Assembly (NCBI RefSeq): GCF_011492965.1
Contig: NZ_CP045121.1
Coordinates: forward strand, 3,038,001-3,102,000
DNA length: 64,000 nucleotides
DNA from: Rubrobacter marinus
GTDB taxonomy: Bacteria > Actinomycetota > Rubrobacteria > Rubrobacterales > Rubrobacteraceae
Direction of reading: 5' to 3'
Shown here one piece after another: positions 34,733 through 43,100 of the stretch. Position 1 is the first letter of the stretch. Each line of letters opens with the position of its first letter. The translations under genes were made by a program, and so were the position numbers. Under the pieces are notes generated by a model. The model was not told the DNA's origin and did no database searches. It worked only from the letters and a program-made list of their open reading frames with translations.

Positions 34733-34900
34733 ACGAGGAGTATACGGAACGATCCGCCTCCTCCCACGAGCACGCATCCACCACGGCGACGGAGTAGGAG
34801 AACGTGCGCCTCCGAGAAAGGGGTGACGCCGCCAAAGCGCTCCAGGAGTAGGCTAATTCGCCCCATCGCCATCAAACGCCTCCGCAGAACAATCGACCAT

Positions 34901-34930
34901 TTGACACGAGAACACGCATACGAATAATAT
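34901..34930 (+). promoter_or_regulatory. Near-consensus sigma-70 promoter of the NarL-type kinase
   Basis: TTGACA (34901-34906), spacer 17-18, ATAATA/TAATAT (34924-34930). Transcription would begin near 34937, which excludes the ATG at 34929 as the kinase start. Confidence 0.75.
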
Positions 34931-34962
34931 GCCTCTCGGGTGTGATCGTGTTCATAAAAGGT

Positions 34963-34982
34963 CCCGCGCGCATGCGCGCGGG
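34963..34982 (+). promoter_or_regulatory. Perfect 20-bp GC palindrome in the kinase 5' leader
   Basis: A self-complementary block centred on CATG with alternating GC arms, in the untranslated leader between promoter and the GTG at 35031. It may form an RNA hairpin affecting translation or be a protein site. Confidence 0.5.
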
Positions 34983-35030
34983 TCTGTGGGGCAAGTGTAC
35001 CTACGATGCGAAGCTACGGGGGTAGGAGGG

Positions 35031-37193
35031 GTGAGCGAAAGGACGGCTCGGGGGGCCTGGCGTATCTACCTGCTGATAGGTGTTCTAGTGGCAAGTGGGT
35101 ACTTTACGATGCCTTCCTCGGCGACGCGTGACCTTGCCTACGATCTGGTGGGGAACGTAGTAGGGCTGTCAGCCATCGCCGCGATTATTGTAGGCGTCCG
35201 AGTACACCGCCCCGTCCGTCCATCGCCCTGGTATCTGTTCGCCGTTGCACTGCTCCTGTTCGTACTCGGCGACGCTGTAGTGACGACCTTTACGATCCTG
35301 CAACTACGGATACCGTTTCCGTCTATCGCAGACGCCTTTTACCTGGCTTTCTACCCGCTTATGGCCGTAGGCCTGCTAATGTTCGGAAGCTCCCGGTTGA
35401 CCCGCAATGGCGCCGCTAGCTTTATAGATCCAATCGTCGTCACCACGAGTTTTGGATTGCTGTTCTGGGTCTACTTTATGGAGCCTTACATCGTGGAGGC
35501 GTATTCGGGACATCCTTCGCTCACACCCGCTTCTGTTCTGACGGCGGCAGCCTACCCGTTGATGGATCTGCTGCTGCTTGCAGTTCTTGTACGGACCCTG
35601 TTGACAACAAAGGGACGTCCCCCCGCTTACCGTCTGTTGGGAGCGAGCTTGGGGACGCTGCTCATCAGCGACATCGTATGGACAGTAGCGCAGGCTATAG
35701 GTTCTCGCCAGCTGAGCTTCTCGGTCGATGTTGGGATCTTGCTGTTCTTGACCCTGTTCGGTGCTGCTGCACTGCACCCATCGATGGCCACCCTTTTCGA
35801 GCCCGTACCCCTGACCGAATCAAGACTCACGCGACCGCGTCTCGCGCTGCTCGCTGGAGCCTCGTTGATGGCACCCGCCGTTCTGGCCTTGCAAGCGGCG
35901 CGCGGCGAGCCCATAAACGCCCCTCTGCTCGTAACGAGCTCCGCCACGTTGTTCTTGCTGGTGGTAGCCCGCATGGCCGGTATGATGCGCGCCCGGGAAC
36001 GGGCAGCAGACCGCGAGAGGGTTCTGCGACGGGCCGGGGCCGCGCTCGCAGCGTCCCAGGACAAGGAAGATCTTCACGAAACCACCCTTGAAGCGGCCCT
36101 CGAGCTACTGGGACCCAGCCCGGTGGTCGGAGTTAGCTTGTGGGAGGGAGCACCTGAGGACATGGAAGAAGCAGCGACGACTGGGGACGAAACGGGCGCG
36201 CACTTCGGTGTACAAGACCTGCCCGAGGAGGCCCGCAATCGCTTCCTTGGGCAAAGATCCTTGCGTGTCGATCCTTCGGATCTCGCCTTCGCTCAGGAGA
36301 GCCTTGGGCACGGTCCGAGATCGTACGAGGTGTTCTTGGTCCCGCTGCGGGCGCGAGGGGAAACGACGGGCGCCCTCGTGGTCGCTAGCCAAGTACCATT
36401 TCCGCAGGAGAGCCAAGATGCCTTGGAGGCCCTCGGCGCCGAGGTTGCGCTTGCATTGGAGAACCTGCAACTCTTGGAGGAGGTCCGCCAAACAAGCATC
36501 CTCAAGGAGCGGCAAAGGTTGTCGCACGAGATCCATGACACGCTGGCACAAGGTTTTACCAGCATCGTAATGAGCCTCTCGACAGCACAGCTCGCGCACC
36601 CAGAGATGTTCTCGGACTCCGCACCGGCGCAGCGGCACCTCGAGTTGGCCCGGCGTATCGCCCGGGAGAGCCTCGCGGAGACACGACGGCTGGTATGGGC
36701 CCTACGCCCGGAGGCACTGGATCGCCATCCGCTGCCGAGGGCTCTGGAGGGGCTGGCCGAAGAATGGTCGGTGAGAACCGGCGTCGAAGCCCGCTTCGAT
36801 GCTACGGGCGTACCGCGCGAGCTTCTCCCGGAGATCGAGGTTGCCCTGTTGCGCATCGCGCAGGAGGCTCTGACCAACGTCCAAAAGCATGCAGGGGCGG
36901 AGCGGGTCATGCTGACGCTCTCGTACCTCGAGGAACTCGTGGCGTTGGACGTTTCGGACGATGGGGTGGGCTTCGTCCCGTGCTCTTCCGGAGCCGGCGT
37001 ACGTCCTCAGGACGTCGGCGGCTTCGGGCTGACCTCGATGCGCGAGCGCATCGAGAAACTTGGTGGCAGTTTGTCCGTCGAGAGCACGCCGAACGGCGGA
37101 ACCACGCTCGGCGCCGCGCTGCCCGCCCCCCTTGCAGCTACCCGTAAGAAACAGCCAACCCGGGAGCGAAAGGCGGTCGAGGAAATCCGATGA
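35031..37193 (+). CDS. NarL-type membrane sensor histidine kinase with GAF domain
   Basis: About 720 residues. I prefer the GTG at 35031; its AGGAGG is closer than ideal, and GTGs at 34986 or 34995 are alternatives. Eight or nine N-terminal membrane helices (about 10-310) form an integral sensor, unlike a simple two-helix input. Then a coiled coil, a GAF-like domain (about 350-480), HisKA_3 with the phospho-His in LSHEIHDTLAQGFTSIVMSL, and HATPase (N box ALLRIAQEALTNVQKHA, G boxes VSDDGVGF and GGFGLTSMRERIEKLGG). Overlaps the response regulator gene by 4 bases. Base composition is visibly less GC-extreme than its neighbours. Confidence 0.9.
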   Translation: MSERTARGAWRIYLLIGVLVASGYFTMPSSATRDLAYDLVGNVVGLSAIAAIIVGVRVHRPVRPSPWYLFAVALLLFVLGDAVVTTFTILQLRIPFPSIADAFYLAFYPLMAVGLLMFGSSRLTRNGAASFIDPIVVTTSFGLLFWVYFMEPYIVEAYSGHPSLTPASVLTAAAYPLMDLLLLAVLVRTLLTTKGRPPAYRLLGASLGTLLISDIVWTVAQAIGSRQLSFSVDVGILLFLTLFGAAALHPSMATLFEPVPLTESRLTRPRLALLAGASLMAPAVLALQAARGEPINAPLLVTSSATLFLLVVARMAGMMRARERAADRERVLRRAGAALAASQDKEDLHETTLEAALELLGPSPVVGVSLWEGAPEDMEEAATTGDETGAHFGVQDLPEEARNRFLGQRSLRVDPSDLAFAQESLGHGPRSYEVFLVPLRARGETTGALVVASQVPFPQESQDALEALGAEVALALENLQLLEEVRQTSILKERQRLSHEIHDTLAQGFTSIVMSLSTAQLAHPEMFSDSAPAQRHLELARRIARESLAETRRLVWALRPEALDRHPLPRALEGLAEEWSVRTGVEARFDATGVPRELLPEIEVALLRIAQEALTNVQKHAGAERVMLTLSYLEELVALDVSDDGVGFVPCSSGAGVRPQDVGGFGLTSMRERIEKLGGSLSVESTPNGGTTLGAALPAPLAATRKKQPTRERKAVEEIR

Positions 37194-37822
37194 CGGTCGT
37201 CAGGCTACTCATCTGTGACGATCACCCCGTGGTCAGGTCTGGCTTGCGAAGCATGCTGGAAACCCAGGCCGACCTGGAGGTCGTAGCTGAAGCCACGAAC
37301 GGGGATGAGGCCGTCGAGCTTGCGCGCCGCTACCGCCCGGACGTGGTGCTGATGGACTTGCGGATGCCGAAGGCGGACGGCGTAGCCGCCACCCAGCGGA
37401 TTAAGGTCGAGGATCCGGCCGCTAACGTCCTGATCCTGACCACCTACGAGACCGACGCCGACATCGTACGAGCGGTGGCCGCCGGGGCTCGGGGATTTCT
37501 ACTCAAAGACACGCCGGAAGAACGTATATTCGGCGCCATACGCGAGGCTGCTCAAGGTACCTCTCCGTTGGCACCAACCGTAGCGGCACGGCTGCTGGAG
37601 CGAATGCGGGGCGACAACGACAACATCCTTAGCCCTCGAGAGGTCGAGATCCTGCAGCTTGTGGCCCGGGGAGTCAGCAACAAGAACATCGCGAACGAGT
37701 TGTGGATAAGCGAAGCGACGGTGAAATCACACCTCAACCGTATCTTCGATAAGCTCGACGCCGCGGATCGAACCTCCGCGGTTACGGCTGCTCTGAGGCG
37801 CGGAATCATTCGTCTCGAGTAG
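37190..37822 (+). CDS. NarL/LuxR family response regulator
   Basis: 210 residues; ATG overlaps the kinase stop (ATGA). Receiver domain: ICDDHPVVRSGLRSMLETQ with acidic pocket, phospho-Asp in PDVVLMDLRMPKADG (about 56), TTYE switch Thr, LLKD Lys. C-terminal LuxR HTH: LSPREVEILQLVARGVSNKN and ISEATVKSHLNRIFDKLDAA. Cognate partner of the kinase upstream. Probable targets are nearby, including the secreted peptide gene. Confidence 0.95.
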   Translation: MTVVRLLICDDHPVVRSGLRSMLETQADLEVVAEATNGDEAVELARRYRPDVVLMDLRMPKADGVAATQRIKVEDPAANVLILTTYETDADIVRAVAAGARGFLLKDTPEERIFGAIREAAQGTSPLAPTVAARLLERMRGDNDNILSPREVEILQLVARGVSNKNIANELWISEATVKSHLNRIFDKLDAADRTSAVTAALRRGIIRLE

Positions 37823-38156
37823 CGCGAGCAATCGAGCAAGCAGCTAACGCGCCCCGCAAGCTTCGACTCGAGAAACGGCGCGCGAAAATACGGACCAGAC
37901 AATCCTCCTGCTCGATGCGTTCCGCTGCCACACGCCTTGGCCCCTCGGTACCGAGGGAAGCGTTTACACCTGGAGAGGTTTGAAGCCCTCAGGCACTTTT
38001 CTCCTCGGTAGCTGTAGCGAGACGCGCCTTGCCGAAGCCTCCGATTATCCTTTCATACTATTAGCTACACGTTTTCGAACCATTGAACGATGGCCCGTAT
38101 TTTCTTCTACGTAATAATCGGAACTAGCTGGAGCATCCGCAGAAGGAGGGCAAAGA
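37823..38156. other. Intergenic region with palindromes, upstream of the peptide gene
   Basis: 334 bases without a gene. CCCTCGGTACCGAGGG (37942-37957) is a perfect 16-bp palindrome, possibly part of the terminator of the regulator gene. CCGATTAT (38041-38048) and ATAATCGG (38114-38121) are perfect inverted copies bracketing the likely peptide promoter (TTGAAC at 38083-38088). The last 120 bases are notably AT-rich. Confidence 0.5.
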
Positions 38157-38315
38157 ATGGTGTGTAGGGTGAGGCTAAACGCGAAGCGAGCGCTACTTGT
38201 GTGCGCCGTTTGTCTGCTTCTAACAGCAGGCAATCCCCCTATCGCTCAAGCATCCGTCGCCGGTAGCGTTACGACCGAGCAGTCCCTACGCCCGCCTTGT
38301 TGGTTGTGCTGGTAG
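38157..38315 (+). CDS. Small secreted peptide precursor ending in CWLCW
   Basis: 52 residues, ATG at 38157, with an excellent ribosome site AGAAGGAGGG seven bases upstream. The N-terminus is a classic export signal: MVCRVRLNAKRALLVCAVCL, a basic head then a hydrophobic core, cleavage plausible after PPIAQA (residue 32). The mature product would be only about 20 residues, SVAGSVTTEQ then SLRPPCWLCW, with a C-x2-C pair flanked by two Trp at the extreme C-terminus. It lies between a NarL-type kinase/regulator pair and a second LuxR-type regulator, all on one strand. It may be a signalling peptide, a redox peptide or a modified peptide precursor. I recognise no family. Confidence 0.65.
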   Translation: MVCRVRLNAKRALLVCAVCLLLTAGNPPIAQASVAGSVTTEQSLRPPCWLCW

Positions 38316-38397
38316 GCGAACCCGGCGGGAACGCTTATCGTGCACGACTCCTAGCCATGTAAACCTCAACTCGATGGTCCTGTAGAGGAGAGTTGCT

Positions 38398-39111
38398 TTG
38401 AGCGCTGGTACGACAGCCAAACGGAACAGCGGCCGAGAGATTCAAGCATTGCTGGTGGACGACCACCCGGTCACGCGATTTGGGATCAGGAGCCTGCTGA
38501 GCACGACGGAGGACTTGAGGGTCGTCGGGGAGGCCGGCGACGCGGAAGAGGCGGTGCGGCTGACCGTACGGCTCAAGCCGGATCTGGTGGTCCTGGACCT
38601 CAGGCTCGGTAAGGGCGACGGGATGGAGGTTTGTCGGGAGATGAAGGCCCTCCCGGTGCCGCCGCGCGTCCTGGTGCACACCGCCTTGAGCGGCCCGGAC
38701 GATCTGGCGGCGGTCGCCGTCGCGGGGGCGGACGGGTACTTCCACAAGGGCGAGGAGTACCTGGAGTTCCCCGGCGTCGTGCGCAGGGTCTGCGGCGGCG
38801 AGAGGGTGTGGTTCGTGGACAAGGAGGCCGAGCCGCGACTCGACCCGAGAGCATCCAGGGGCCCCGCCCTGACGCCGAAGGAGCGGGAGGTCTTCGCCCT
38901 CATGCTCAAGCGGTACTCGAACGCCGAGGTGGCGAGGACCCTGTACATGAGCCTTCCTACCGTGAAGACGCACGTGAAGCACATCCTCGGGAAGACGGGC
39001 TTGAAGAGCCGCAAGGAGCTGTTCTTGCCGCCGGGTGCCCGGTCCACGGCGCCGGGGGCCGCGGCGCGCGGACAGGTTGCCAGGGGTGTTCGAACCGCGC
39101 GGACGAATTGA
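38398..39111 (+). CDS. LuxR family response regulator, second
   Basis: 237 residues from a TTG after GAGGAGAG. Receiver: ALLVDDHPVTRFGIRSLLST, phospho-Asp in PDLVVLDLRLGKGDGMEV, HTAL switch and FHKGEEY Lys. LuxR HTH: LTPKEREVFALMLKRYSNAE and MSLPTVKTHVKHILGKTGLK. A Gly/Ala/Arg-rich tail of about 30 residues follows. No kinase is adjacent downstream; the upstream kinase could serve both regulators. Confidence 0.92.
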   Translation: MSAGTTAKRNSGREIQALLVDDHPVTRFGIRSLLSTTEDLRVVGEAGDAEEAVRLTVRLKPDLVVLDLRLGKGDGMEVCREMKALPVPPRVLVHTALSGPDDLAAVAVAGADGYFHKGEEYLEFPGVVRRVCGGERVWFVDKEAEPRLDPRASRGPALTPKEREVFALMLKRYSNAEVARTLYMSLPTVKTHVKHILGKTGLKSRKELFLPPGARSTAPGAAARGQVARGVRTARTN

Positions 39112-39113
39112 GA

Positions 39114-39186
39114 AGAGCCCGGTGGGTGGAAAATGGTGGGTGATGGGTGGGGAAAGGAGGTACCACCCGGTCCGGGCTCTTTAATT
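39114..39186 (+). terminator. Terminator with long G-rich loop
   Basis: AGAGCCCGG (39114-39122) pairs with CCGGGCTCT (39172-39180), followed by TTAATT. The 49-base loop is almost entirely G-rich (GGTGGGTGG, GGTGGGTGATGGGTGGGG) and could fold as a G-quadruplex. Confidence 0.65.
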
Positions 39187-39329
39187 GTGGAGACGCCGAC
39201 GAGGACACGGTGGGTGTGCGAAAGGTCCGCCAGCAATCTCTGCCGGAGGATAGTGACGGACGCAGATGATAGTTGGATTAGAGCGGGATTAGGATCTTTT
39301 CATGATGGCGCCCGGGGCGCCCCTTCGGG

Positions 39330-40007
39330 CTACTCCGCGCCCGGGTCGAAGCGGTATCCGGCGCCGCGGACGGTGGAGATGAGGGAGGGCTCGCCCGGGC
39401 GGTCGATCTTGCTGCGCAGGTAGCGCACGTAGACGTCCACGACGTTGGAGCCGGGGTCGAAGGCGTAATCCCAGATCGCCGAGAGGATCTGCTGGCGACT
39501 GAGGACCTGGCCGGGGTGGCGCATAAAGTACTCAAGCAGCGCGAACTCCCGGCTGGAGAGCTCGATCTTGCTGTCGCCGCGCCACGCGCGGCGGCTGAGG
39601 AGGTCCATGCTCAGGTCGCCGTGGCAGACGCGGGCGGATTGCTGCTGGTCGGCGCGGCGCGTGAGCGCCCGGATGCGGGCGAGAAGCTCTTCGAAGACGA
39701 ACGGTTTGGTCAGGTAGTCGTCGGCCCCGCTGTCGAGGGCGTCGACCTTGTTGCGCAGGTCGTCGCGGGCCGTGAGCATCAGGACGGGCAGCCCCGGGCG
39801 CTTTTCGCGGATGCGCTTCAAGACCCCGTGGCCGTCCAGCCCCGGCAGCGAGATGTCCAGCAGCACGAGGTCCACGGGCTCCTCCACGGCCATGTAGGCC
39901 CCGTGCTCCCCGTCCCCAGCCGTCAGCACGCCGTGGCCGTGGGCCGTCAGCCCCCGTTCCAGGAACCTTACGATCCCCGCTTCGTCTTCCACTATGAGGA
40001 TACGCAC
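39330..40007 (-). CDS. OmpR/PhoB family response regulator
   Basis: 225 residues, GTG start. Receiver: ILIVEDEAGIVRFLERGLTA, phospho-Asp in PVDLVLLDISLPGLDGHG (about 51), switch Thr in LMLTARDD and Lys in DDYLTKPFVFEELLAR. C-terminal winged helix: KIELSSREFALLEYFMRHPG, VLSRQQILSAIWDY, NVVDVYVRYLRSKID and IRGAGYRF-type ending TVRGAGYRFDPG. Divergent from the multi-PAS kinase with 93 bases between, so the two probably form one system. Confidence 0.95.
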   Translation of the reverse strand: MRILIVEDEAGIVRFLERGLTAHGHGVLTAGDGEHGAYMAVEEPVDLVLLDISLPGLDGHGVLKRIREKRPGLPVLMLTARDDLRNKVDALDSGADDYLTKPFVFEELLARIRALTRRADQQQSARVCHGDLSMDLLSRRAWRGDSKIELSSREFALLEYFMRHPGQVLSRQQILSAIWDYAFDPGSNVVDVYVRYLRSKIDRPGEPSLISTVRGAGYRFDPGAE

Positions 40008-40050
40008 GCGCCGGCTCCCCGCTTACTCTCAGGTCCACACCCGCCCCAAG

Positions 40051-40074
40051 TATAATGCCAACGTGGAATCCACG
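40051..40074. promoter_or_regulatory. Divergent promoter region with TATAAT and CGTGGAATCCACG repeat
   Basis: TATAAT at 40051-40056 (plus strand) and, on the minus strand, TATACT overlapping it. The 13-base dyad CGTGGAATCCACG (40062-40074) abuts both and may be a regulator site, possibly for the OmpR-type protein encoded to the left. Confidence 0.45.
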
Positions 40075-40100
40075 ATCCAGATCTCGTCGCGCGGGGCTCT

Positions 40101-43100
40101 GTGAAGTTCCCGAGCATGCTCCGGGGGATGCCGACACGCGCGAACCTCGCGGCGGCCGGGGGGCTTTTGGGCGGCCTGCTCGGGGGACTCGCCGCGGGCG
40201 CCGTCCGTGCCAGGCGCGGCCCCGTGCCGGAAGATGGTCGCGACGGGGAGCTCCTGCGGCTCCTCGCGACCGCGAGCGACGTGGTCTTCCGTTACCTCCC
40301 CGCGCCGCAGGGCAGTTTCGATTACGTCAGCCCTTCCGTCGAGGCGGTGACCGGGTACGCCGCCGAGGAGCATTACGCCGACCCCGGTCTGGTCCGGCGC
40401 CTCGTCCACCCCGAAGACTGGCACGTCCTCATGGAGGCCCTGCGCTCCGACGGCCCGACCGCGAGCTTCGAGTTGCGTTGGATCCGGAAGGACGGCGAGG
40501 TCATGTGGGTAGAGCAGCGGGTCGCCCTGATCAGGGACGGCCGGGGCAGGGTAGTGGCCGTCGAGGGGATAGCGCGCGACGTCACCGCGCGCAAGGAGGC
40601 GGAGGAGGCGCTCAGGCAGAGCGAGGAGAGGCACCGCGCCCTCTTCGAGACCATGACCCACGGCGTCCTCTACTACGACGGCGAGGGCAAGATCATCTCC
40701 GCGAACCCCGCCGCGACGAAGATACTCGGCATCGACGAGGATCGGATGCGCAGCCTTTCCCCCCTCGCCCGCAGCTGGAAGGCGATCCGCGAGGACGGCT
40801 CCGAACTGCCGGACGAGGAGCGCCCCATCGTGATCGCCCTCAGGCAGGGGCGGGAGGTCAAGGGCGCGGTGATGGGCCTGCGGCCGCCCGACGGCGAGAC
40901 GCGCTGGATCTGCTTTAACGCCGTGCCGCAGTTCCGGTCCGGGGAGGACCGGCCGTACAGGGTGCACGTGACCCTGGAGGACGTCACCGAGCGCCGGAGG
41001 GCCGAGGGCGCGCTGCGCGCCGCCGAGGAGCGGTTCCGCGTCGCCTTCTCGCACGCCCCCATCGGCATCGCGCTCGCGGACCTCGACGGCCGCTACCGGC
41101 AGGTCAACCCCGCGATGAGCAAGATACTCGGCTACGGCGAGGAGGAGCTGCTCGGGAAGAGCCTCCGGGAGATCACGCACCCCGACGACCTCCAGGTGAG
41201 CCTGGATTTCATGCGCAAGCTCCGCGACGGTGACCTCGAGAGCTACCACCTGGAGAAGCGCTACGTGTGCGCGGACGGTGACCCGGTCTGGGCCTCCGTG
41301 AACGTCTCGCTGGTCCGGGACTCGCGCGGGGAACCCCTGTACTACATCGTCAAGATCCAGGACGTCTCGGAGCGCAAGGAGTCTGAGAGGGCCCTCGCGG
41401 AGAGCGAGGAGCGCTACCGGCTCGTCGCCCGGGCCACGAGCGAGGCGATCTGGGACGTGAGCCTCACCCGGGAAACGCTCGAATGGGGCGGCGCCGCCGA
41501 GAGCCTCTTCGGCTACAAGACCAGCGAGCCCAAGAACATGGCGTGGTGGGAGGAGCGAATACACCCCGAGGATCGAGCCCGGGTCGTGGTCGGCGTCGCC
41601 GCGGTCCTGGAGGCCGGGGAGGCGTGGTCCGACGAGTACCGCTTCCGGCGCGCCGACGGCTCGTACGCGGTCGTCTCCAACCGGGGCTGCGTCGTGCGCG
41701 ACGGCGAGGACAGGCCGGTACGCATGATCGGCTCGATGCTGGACGTCACCGAGCGCAGGAGGGCCGAGGCGGCCCTCAAGGAGAGCGAGGAGCGCTTCCG
41801 CTCGCTCATCCAGAACTCCTCGGACATCATCACCATCATCCGCGCCGACGGCACCATCGTCTACCAGAGCCCCTCGATGCGCCGGATCCTGGGCCACGAC
41901 CCGGAGACCAGGATCGGCAGGAACGTCTTCGAGTCCCCCCTGATTCATCCCGAGGATCTGCCCCGGCACTCCGAGGCAGTCCGGGAGGCCCTCCGCGCCC
42001 CCGGCTCGACCGTGGCGACCGAGATGCGCATGCGCCACAGCGATGGCTCCTGGCGCCACATCGAGGCGACGCTACACAACCTGCTCGACGAACCGAGCGT
42101 GGGCGGCATCGTCCTGAACATCCGGGACATCACGGAGCGCCGGCGGGCCGAACAGTCCCTCCGCGAGAGCGAGGAGCGCTTCAAGTCCCTCATCCAGAAC
42201 TCTTCGGACATGATCACCGTCGTCGGCTGTGATGGGACCATCCTCTACCACAGCCCCTCGATAGGGCGGGTCCTGGGGCACGCGCCCGGGAGCAGGGTCG
42301 GTAAGAACGTCTTCGAGTCCGTCCTGATACACCCGGAGGACCTCCCCCGGCACTCCGAGGCCATCAGAAAGACCCTGAGCGAGCCGGGCAGCATCAGGAC
42401 GGTCGAGATGCGCATGCGCCACAGCGACGGCTCCTACCGCCACATAGAAGCGACCATGCGCAACCCCATCGGCGAGACGGGCCTGGAAGGCGTCGTCGCC
42501 AACTCCCGGGACATCACGGAGCGCAAGCGCACGGAGGAGGCCCTCCGCGAGAGCGAGGAGCGCTTCAGGCTCCTCGCCGAGTCCGCCAACGACCTCGTCT
42601 GCCTGCACGAGCTCGACGGCCGCTACCTCTACGTAAGCCCCTCCAGCAAACGCCTGCTCGGCTACGAGCCCGAGGAGCTCCTGGGCACCGACCCCTACGA
42701 TCTCATACACCCCGAGGACGTCCCGCGCGTCCGCTCGGGCCCCCAGGCGGAGCTGATGAGGGGGAAGCTCCAGGTCTCCACGACTTGCCGCTACCGCAAA
42801 AAGGACGGCGGCTACGCCTGGTTCGAGACTATGACGGGCTTGATCCGGGACGACCAGGGGCGGGTCGCCCGGCTCCAGACCTCCTCTCGCGACGTCAGCG
42901 AGCGCAAGGCGGCCGAGGAGGCCCTGGAGGAGGCCGCGCGGGCGAAGACGGCGTTTCTAGCCGACGTCTCCCACGAGCTCAGGACTCCCCTCACGGTCAT
43001 CCGCGGCAACGCCGAGGTCGGCCTGCAACTGCGCAGCGACTGCGTCCACAAGGAAGGGCTGGAGGAGATCGTGCGCGAGGCGGGGCGCGTCTCGCGCATG

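Noticed and set aside
32876-34927. A 683-codon open frame opposite topoisomerase III
   Set aside because: Shadow of topB; no domain, no start signal.
39153-39189. AAAGGAGGT followed by a GTG as a possible small gene
   Set aside because: About 25 bases separate the ribosome-like site from the GTG and a terminator stem intervenes; the frame has no recognisable content.
40029-42059. A 676-codon open frame opposite the multi-PAS kinase
   Set aside because: Repeats in it mirror the PAS repeats of the real gene on the plus strand.
40600-42930. Regularly spaced repeated DNA resembling an array
   Set aside because: These are the coiled-coil joints of PAS units in one protein, with no short direct repeats and unique spacers as in CRISPR.
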